From positions 310,001 through 374,000 of the forward strand of contig NZ_JASHIM010000002.1 of NCBI RefSeq assembly GCF_030733685.1: a stretch of 64,000 bases of DNA. Direction: 5' to 3'. Below are positions 59,520 through 64,000 of the stretch, piece by piece (the first letter of the stretch is position 1; each line of letters begins with the position of its first letter). A program made the position numbers and the translations under genes. The notes below the pieces were generated by a model, which worked only from the letters and a program-made list of their open reading frames with translations, did not search any database and was not told the DNA's origin. Source of the stretch: Roseovarius sp. MMSF_3281. GTDB taxonomy: Bacteria > Pseudomonadota > Alphaproteobacteria > Rhodobacterales > Rhodobacteraceae.

Positions 59520-61295
59520 CTATGCGCCATCGTATCCCTTTTTCTGCGCCTTGTAGAGCTGGGCATAAAGCCCGTTCTCGGCCAAAAGCGCCTCGTGCCG
59601 GCCTTGTTCGACCAGTTGCCCGGCCTCCAGCACGAAAATCCGGTCGGCATCGGAAATGGACGACAGGCGGTGCGCGACGACGATGGTGGTTTTGCCCTTG
59701 GTCAGGCGCGCAAGGGCGGATTTGATCCGTTCCTCGGTGGCCTGGTCCAGTGCGCTTGTCGCCTCGTCCAACAGCAGGATCGGCGCGTCGCGCAGGAAGG
59801 CGCGGGCGATGGCGATGCGTTGTTTCTGCCCGCCGGAAAGCTGTGCGCCCTTGGGGCCGACGGGGGCGGTGCCGCGCTTGCGGATGAGATCGGCGATCTC
59901 GGCGTTCTTGGCGGCCTGCCAGACTTGATCCTCGCTTGCCCCGGGGTTCACATAGCGGATGTTGTCCCAGATCGAGGCATTGAAGATCACGATATCCTGC
60001 GCCACCACCGAAAAGGCCCCGCGCAGGGCGGAAACCTGCAGATCGCGAATGGGGGTGTCGCCAAAGCGAATCTCGCCGCCTTGTGTGTCGTAGAGCCGTG
60101 ACAGCAGCGACAGGATGGTGGTTTTGCCCGAGCCGGTGGCGCCCACGATTGCCGATACCTTGCCGCCGCCGAAGGTCATGTCGAGCCCTTCGAAAAGCGG
60201 CTGGTCGGGAGCATAGGCAAAGTGCACGTTATCAAGGGTGATATCGGCGCCGGTGTCAAAGCCGGTTTGCGCGCCCTCGGCATCCTTGATGGAGGGGGTT
60301 TCGCGGTAAAGGCCCCGGATACGATCCAGCAGGACAAGGTTGGATTGCACGGTGCCGAAGAACTGCGCCAGAAGGCGGGCGGGGTCGAAGACCATGACCA
60401 TGCCCAGAAGGAAGGTGATGATGCCCGCGCCGTCGACGTCGAAATCGGGGCTGAGCACCATGTAACCGCCGCCGCCGATGACCAGCACGTAAACGAAGGC
60501 CGAGCTTAGGTCGATCGAGGGCATGACAAGCGCTTGCGTGATCTGCACCCGGTTCATCAGGTCGCGGATGGCCCCGGTGCCTTTCATCAGGCGGTCGGTT
60601 TCGACCTGTTCCTGGCTGGCGATCTTGACGGTGCGCATGCCGTTTACCGTTTCCTCGATCCCGTTCATGTAATCGCCAAGCGCGGTTTCCGCCTCGCCCT
60701 GGGCGATTTTCACCCGGTCCGAGACATAGTTCATCACCCAGATGATGAAGGGCAGAACCACGACAGCGGTGGCAAAGAGGATGGGGTTTTTCCAGATGAG
60801 GTAACCCGAGACGATGATCACGGTCACCGCGTCGCGCACCGCGTTCGCCGTGGCCATGCCGACGAACATGCCAAGTTGTTGGGTCTGGGTCACCAGCCGC
60901 TGGATGATCTCGCCCGATTTGGTGCGCTCGAAATAGGCCAAATCCAGCGCCATGAGATGCCCGATCAGGTCGCGCCGCATCTCGTAGACCGCCTGGTTGG
61001 TCACCCGCACCGCCACCAGCGGCACGAGGTAGGACATCAGCCCGCGCACCGCGAAAAGGAAAAACACCACGAGGCAGACCATGGCCAGTTCGCGCACTTG
61101 GCCCGAGTCGAAAATCACCCGCAGCCCGTTTTCGGTCATCGACAGGAATTGCTGATAAACCAGCCCCTGGATCAGGATCATGCCAAGGATCAGGAACAGC
61201 CTGGGCGCCTTGTCCTTGAGGTAATTGCGCCAGAACCAGCGGATGTTGTCGCGGTCCTGCTCGGTATAAAGTTTCTGACGGCTGGGCTTGGTCAT
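59520..61295 (-). CDS. ABC exporter, fused membrane and ATPase domains
   Basis: A 591-residue half-transporter. Six transmembrane segments in residues 25-320 precede the ATPase, with Walker A VGATGSGKTTIL, signature LSGGQKQRIAIARAFL and Walker B ILLLDEATSALD. It resembles MsbA/lipid or multidrug exporters and should act as a homodimer. The substrate is unknown. It ends facing moeA across the GTAC elements. Confidence 0.93.
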   Translation of the reverse strand: MTKPSRQKLYTEQDRDNIRWFWRNYLKDKAPRLFLILGMILIQGLVYQQFLSMTENGLRVIFDSGQVRELAMVCLVVFFLFAVRGLMSYLVPLVAVRVTNQAVYEMRRDLIGHLMALDLAYFERTKSGEIIQRLVTQTQQLGMFVGMATANAVRDAVTVIIVSGYLIWKNPILFATAVVVLPFIIWVMNYVSDRVKIAQGEAETALGDYMNGIEETVNGMRTVKIASQEQVETDRLMKGTGAIRDLMNRVQITQALVMPSIDLSSAFVYVLVIGGGGYMVLSPDFDVDGAGIITFLLGMVMVFDPARLLAQFFGTVQSNLVLLDRIRGLYRETPSIKDAEGAQTGFDTGADITLDNVHFAYAPDQPLFEGLDMTFGGGKVSAIVGATGSGKTTILSLLSRLYDTQGGEIRFGDTPIRDLQVSALRGAFSVVAQDIVIFNASIWDNIRYVNPGASEDQVWQAAKNAEIADLIRKRGTAPVGPKGAQLSGGQKQRIAIARAFLRDAPILLLDEATSALDQATEERIKSALARLTKGKTTIVVAHRLSSISDADRIFVLEAGQLVEQGRHEALLAENGLYAQLYKAQKKGYDGA

Positions 61296-61450
61296 GCGGG
61301 CCTTGGGTGTTTTGGCGTATCTCCCCTGCCTATAGAGGGTTCGCAGGCAAAGGTCAGTATGCGATTTGCCTCATCGCCCAGACCCGTTCCTTCATCTTTC
61401 CAAAAATACTCTGGGGGAGTCGCCCGCAGGGCGGCGGGGGCAAAGCCCCC

Positions 61451-62713
61451 TCAGGCGGCCACCAATTGCCCGCCCCGTATGCCGGTCACCTTGGCGGTGA
61501 CGATCTGGCCCTCGGGGCGGTCGCTGTCAAAACTCACCTCGGTGAATTGCTCGGTGCGGCCCATGCGGGGGTTTTCCATCAGGATACGGTGGCTGCGGCC
61601 CTGTTGCGCGGCAAGGTGGCGGGTGACCTGCGCCGCGCCCGCCGCACGCAGGCGCGCGGCGCGCTCCTTGATCAGCTTGCCGTTCACCTGCTGCGGGATG
61701 CGCGCGGCGGGGGTGCCTTCGCGCCTGGAATAGGGGAAGACGTGCAGCCACGTCAGGTCACAGTCGGCCACCAGCTTCAGCGAGTTCTCGAAATGCGCCT
61801 CGCTCTCGGTGGGGAAGCCCGCGATGATATCGGCGCCGAAGGTCATATCGGGGCGCAGGTGGCGGGCCTCTTCGCAAAAGCGGATGGCGTCATCGCGCAG
61901 GTGGCGGCGTTTCATCCGCTTGAGGATAAGGTCATCGCCGTGTTGCAGGGAAAGGTGCAGATGCGGCATCAGGCGCGGTTCACTCGCAATCGCCTGCATC
62001 AGGTTCTCGTCGGCCTCGATGGAATCGATCGAACTGATCCGCAGGCGCGGCAGGTCGGGCACCAGTTTGAGGATGCGCATCACCAGGTCGCCCAGCCGGG
62101 GCGCTGCCGGAAGGTCCGCGCCCCAGCTTGTCAGGTCGACGCCGGTCAGCACCACCTCGTTATAGCCACGATCGACCAGCCGCTTGATCTGATCCACCAC
62201 CACGCCCGCGGGCACGCTGCGCGAATTGCCCCGGCCATAGGGGATGATGCAGAAGGTGCAGCGGTGATCGCAGCCGTTTTGCACCTGCACGTAGGCGCGG
62301 GAGCGGGTGCCGAACCCGTCGATCAGGTGCCCGGCGGTCTCGCGTACCGACATGATGTCGTCGACCTGCAGTTTCTCGCTTTCGCCGATGAAATCGGCGG
62401 CCAGCCGCCCCCAAGTTTCGGGCTGCATCTTCTCGGTGTTGCCGATGACGGCGTCGACTTCGGCCATCTGGGTGAAGGTTTCGGGCTCGGTCTGGGCGGC
62501 GCAGCCGGTGACGATGAGGCGTGCCTCGGGGTTTTCGCGGCGTAACCGGCGAATCTCTTGCCGGGCCTTGCGCACGGCCTCGGCGGTCACGGCGCAGGTG
62601 TTGACCACGACCGCACCGGCGAGCCCGGCCTGTTCCGAAAGCTCTTTCATCGCTTCGGTTTCATAGGCATTCAGGCGACAGCCCAGCGTGGTGAACTTGG
62701 GCGGCGTGGTCAT
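61451..62713 (-). CDS. mtaB: tRNA t6A37 methylthiotransferase MtaB
   Basis: A 420-residue radical SAM enzyme making ms2t6A in tRNA. N-terminal [10 protein letters not shown] and [15 protein letters not shown] give the auxiliary cluster cysteines, [15 protein letters not shown] is the radical SAM CxxxCxxC motif, and a TRAM domain ends the protein. The ATG at 62713 overlaps the dapF stop (ATGA), so they are coupled. Confidence 0.95.
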   Translation of the reverse strand: MTTPPKFTTLGCRLNAYETEAMKELSEQAGLAGAVVVNTCAVTAEAVRKARQEIRRLRRENPEARLIVTGCAAQTEPETFTQMAEVDAVIGNTEKMQPETWGRLAADFIGESEKLQVDDIMSVRETAGHLIDGFGTRSRAYVQVQNGCDHRCTFCIIPYGRGNSRSVPAGVVVDQIKRLVDRGYNEVVLTGVDLTSWGADLPAAPRLGDLVMRILKLVPDLPRLRISSIDSIEADENLMQAIASEPRLMPHLHLSLQHGDDLILKRMKRRHLRDDAIRFCEEARHLRPDMTFGADIIAGFPTESEAHFENSLKLVADCDLTWLHVFPYSRREGTPAARIPQQVNGKLIKERAARLRAAGAAQVTRHLAAQQGRSHRILMENPRMGRTEQFTEVSFDSDRPEGQIVTAKVTGIRGGQLVAA

Positions 62714-63552
62714 TCCAGCCCCCGCAGGAAGTCGGGCGTCAGCACCCCGTCGAAGACATGGCTCGTGCCGCCGGTCATCCAGACGCCATCCTCGCGCCAG
62801 TCGATCTTGAGCGTGCCGCCGTCCAGGTCGATCCGCACCTGCCGCCCCGTCAAGCCCCGGCGCGCGGCGGCCACGGCGGTGGCGCAACTGGACGAGCCGG
62901 AGGCCAGCGTCACGCCGACCCCCCGCTCCCAGACCCGCATGCGCAGGTGGTCGGGGGCAACCACGCTGGCCACCTGAACATTGGTGCGTTCGGGATAAAG
63001 CGGGTGGTGTTCATAGCGCGGGCCGAATTGTTCCAGCGGGATCGCCTCGGCATCCTCGACGAAGAAGGTGCAATGCGGGTTGCCCATGCCGGTGGCCGTC
63101 GGGCCGCCCTCGATGGGCAGCTCCAGCGTGTCCATCTCTTCGGCCAGGGGAATCGCATTCCACTCCAGCTGCGGCTGCCCCATGTTGACGGCGGTCAGGC
63201 CATCGCCGGCATCGCGGGCCAGGATCACGCCGCGGTCGGTGCTCAGCGACAGGCTGTCGCGGCCTGTCTCGTCCATCAGGAACCGCGCGATGCAGCGGGT
63301 GGCATTGCCGCAAGCGCCCGAGGTGGAACCATCGGAGTTATAGAATGTCAGGTGCGCGTCGCCTTGCCCCGGTTCGATGACCGCCAATTGGTCAAACCCC
63401 ACGCCCATATGCCTGTCGGCAAGGGCCACGACGAGGGCAGGGGTGACCGAAACGGGACGCGCACGCGCATCCACAACGACAAAGTCGTTGCCCAGCCCGT
63501 GCATCTTCATGAAGGGCAATCCGGTATCCGCGCGCGTGTTCATGGGGCGCAT
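62710..63552 (-). CDS. dapF: Diaminopimelate epimerase
   Basis: A 280-residue enzyme turning LL- into meso-diaminopimelate for lysine and peptidoglycan. The two catalytic cysteines lie in [12 protein letters not shown] and [29 protein letters not shown] starts the fold. An ATG at 63543 is an equally good start. It diverges from the tRNA-Lys gene. Confidence 0.96.
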   Translation of the reverse strand: MRPMNTRADTGLPFMKMHGLGNDFVVVDARARPVSVTPALVVALADRHMGVGFDQLAVIEPGQGDAHLTFYNSDGSTSGACGNATRCIARFLMDETGRDSLSLSTDRGVILARDAGDGLTAVNMGQPQLEWNAIPLAEEMDTLELPIEGGPTATGMGNPHCTFFVEDAEAIPLEQFGPRYEHHPLYPERTNVQVASVVAPDHLRMRVWERGVGVTLASGSSSCATAVAAARRGLTGRQVRIDLDGGTLKIDWREDGVWMTGGTSHVFDGVLTPDFLRGLE

Positions 63553-63609
63553 ATAAACCCGGTGGAATTATGAATCCAGCATTCCCATGAAAATACCGCA
63601 ATTTCGGGG

Positions 63610-63638
63610 TTGACCCCCTGCCCGGGTCTTTCTAGATA
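63610..63638 (+). promoter_or_regulatory. Promoter of tRNA-Lys
   Basis: TTGACC (63610-63615) and TAGATA (63633-63638) with a 17-base spacer lie 12 bases upstream of the tRNA, a good housekeeping promoter for this group. Confidence 0.75.
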
Positions 63639-63649
63639 GGCCGCCTAGT

Positions 63650-63725
63650 GGGCCGTTAGCTCAGTTGGTAGAGCAACTGACTTTTAATCAGTGGGTCGCA
63701 GGTTCGAATCCTGCACGGCTCACCA
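63650..63725 (+). tRNA. tRNA-Lys (anticodon TTT)
   Basis: A 76-base tRNA. The acceptor stem GGGCCGT pairs with ACGGCTC, the D arm is GCTCAGTTGGTAGAGC, the anticodon arm CTGACTTTTAATCAG carries TTT, and the T arm is GCAGGTTCGAATCCTGC. CCA is encoded. Confidence 0.97.
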
Positions 63726-64000
63726 CTAAATCCTTAAATATCAATCGCTTGGGCGAAGTGCTTGTTGCCGATTTTCGCGTCGGGGATTTTCCGGAAGCAA
63801 TACGGAAGCACGTGATCAAGGAAATTCACGCAAAAGAGGTGACGCAATCGCGCCACACCCGAATCGAAGGCGGGCCAAATCACAGGCACCGATGCTGACC
63901 ACGAGGACCCAGTCTGTGACTATCACCTTGCCCCGCGCATCCTAAGCGTGCATCGTGCGGAAAAAGTCGGGCGGTGAAACATGCAGTCGATTGAAGAATT
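63726..64000. other. Region after tRNA-Lys without a recognisable gene
   Basis: No frame here looks like a known protein. An ATG at 63981 (MQSIEE...) begins a frame running off the right edge, with only a weak GGTGA upstream. The sequence next to the tRNA is less GC-rich than the rest, which fits an integration site, but no att repeat or integrase is visible. Confidence 0.4.

Noticed and set aside
59364..59520. Possible short gene before the ABC exporter on the plus strand (MDMTHKRSVVATIP...)
   Set aside because: The frame simply continues antisense into the exporter gene, has no ribosome binding site and no family resemblance.
63665..63898. Open frame across tRNA-Lys
   Set aside because: It begins inside the tRNA and reads through it; no protein homology follows.
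1..64000. CRISPR arrays, insertion sequences, prophage or genomic island
   Set aside because: I found no regularly spaced repeats, transposase, integrase, phage structural gene or abrupt composition change apart from the short stretch after tRNA-Lys.

Overview
The window is ordinary alphaproteobacterial chromosome, most likely a marine roseobacter (Rhodobacteraceae); I cannot name the genus. The signs are high GC, the hflK-hflC-DUF2065-degP order, a serC leader, a heterotetrameric sarcosine oxidase locus (soxBDAG), aerobic cobalamin genes (cobN, cobW, cbtAB, DUF1636), an aa3 oxidase subunit IV and a DmdC-like acyl-CoA dehydrogenase. I see no prophage, insertion sequence, CRISPR array or rRNA.

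Layout. 1-7.8 kb: start of a gene running off the left edge, yggT, recQ, yaaA, a hybrid histidine kinase, a thiolase and a metallophosphatase. 7.9-12.1 kb: serC-serA (minus strand) behind a structured leader, then a GlxA-type regulator. 12.1-18.4 kb: soxBDAG with a GlxA-type regulator at each end. 18.4-24 kb: an EamA exporter, sdaA with a GST-like protein, and rpiA-gor. 24-28 kb: membrane quality control operon hflK-hflC-DUF2065-degP. 28-34 kb: argP, two small genes, a first cobalamin group (DUF1636, cobC, cbiB), a lytic transglycosylase and a lipoprotein. 34.1-34.6 kb: an unusual tandem repeat region. 34.6-45.8 kb: smc, then a B12 riboswitch with cbtB-cbtA, a His-rich protein, DUF1636, cobW, GNAT and cobN. 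45.8-50.2 kb: a lipoprotein, FMN-riboswitch-linked ribH, an EF-hand protein, asparaginase, an IalB-like protein and a Sua5-type protein. 50.3-55.6 kb: acyl-CoA dehydrogenase, MBL hydrolase, small proteins and azlCD. 55.6-59.1 kb: molybdenum cofactor genes fdhD-mobA-mobB-moeA. 59.5-63.7 kb: ABC exporter, mtaB, dapF and tRNA-Lys.

Two regions deserve most attention. The first is the gap at 34.1-34.64 kb between smc and a lipoprotein gene. It holds two tandem modules. On the minus strand each has a perfect Shine-Dalgarno sequence behind a hairpin and a very short hydrophobic reading frame ending in the same residues (AIIRLWIGR). On the plus strand each has a matched promoter whose predicted RNA begins with a segment complementary to the translation start region of its own partner only. 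This looks like a duplicated type I toxin-antitoxin system with cognate specificity. The second is a multi-site GTAC element present three times (about 6.96-7.03, 59.07-59.15 and 59.16-59.23 kb). It has exactly conserved site spacing of 9, 22, 32 and 9 bp, but the hexamer is CGTACG in two copies and TGTACA in the third.

Many metabolic genes here work together: serine synthesis (serA, serC) and breakdown (sdaA), sarcosine oxidation feeding one-carbon metabolism, cobalt uptake and insertion for B12, and molybdopterin maturation.
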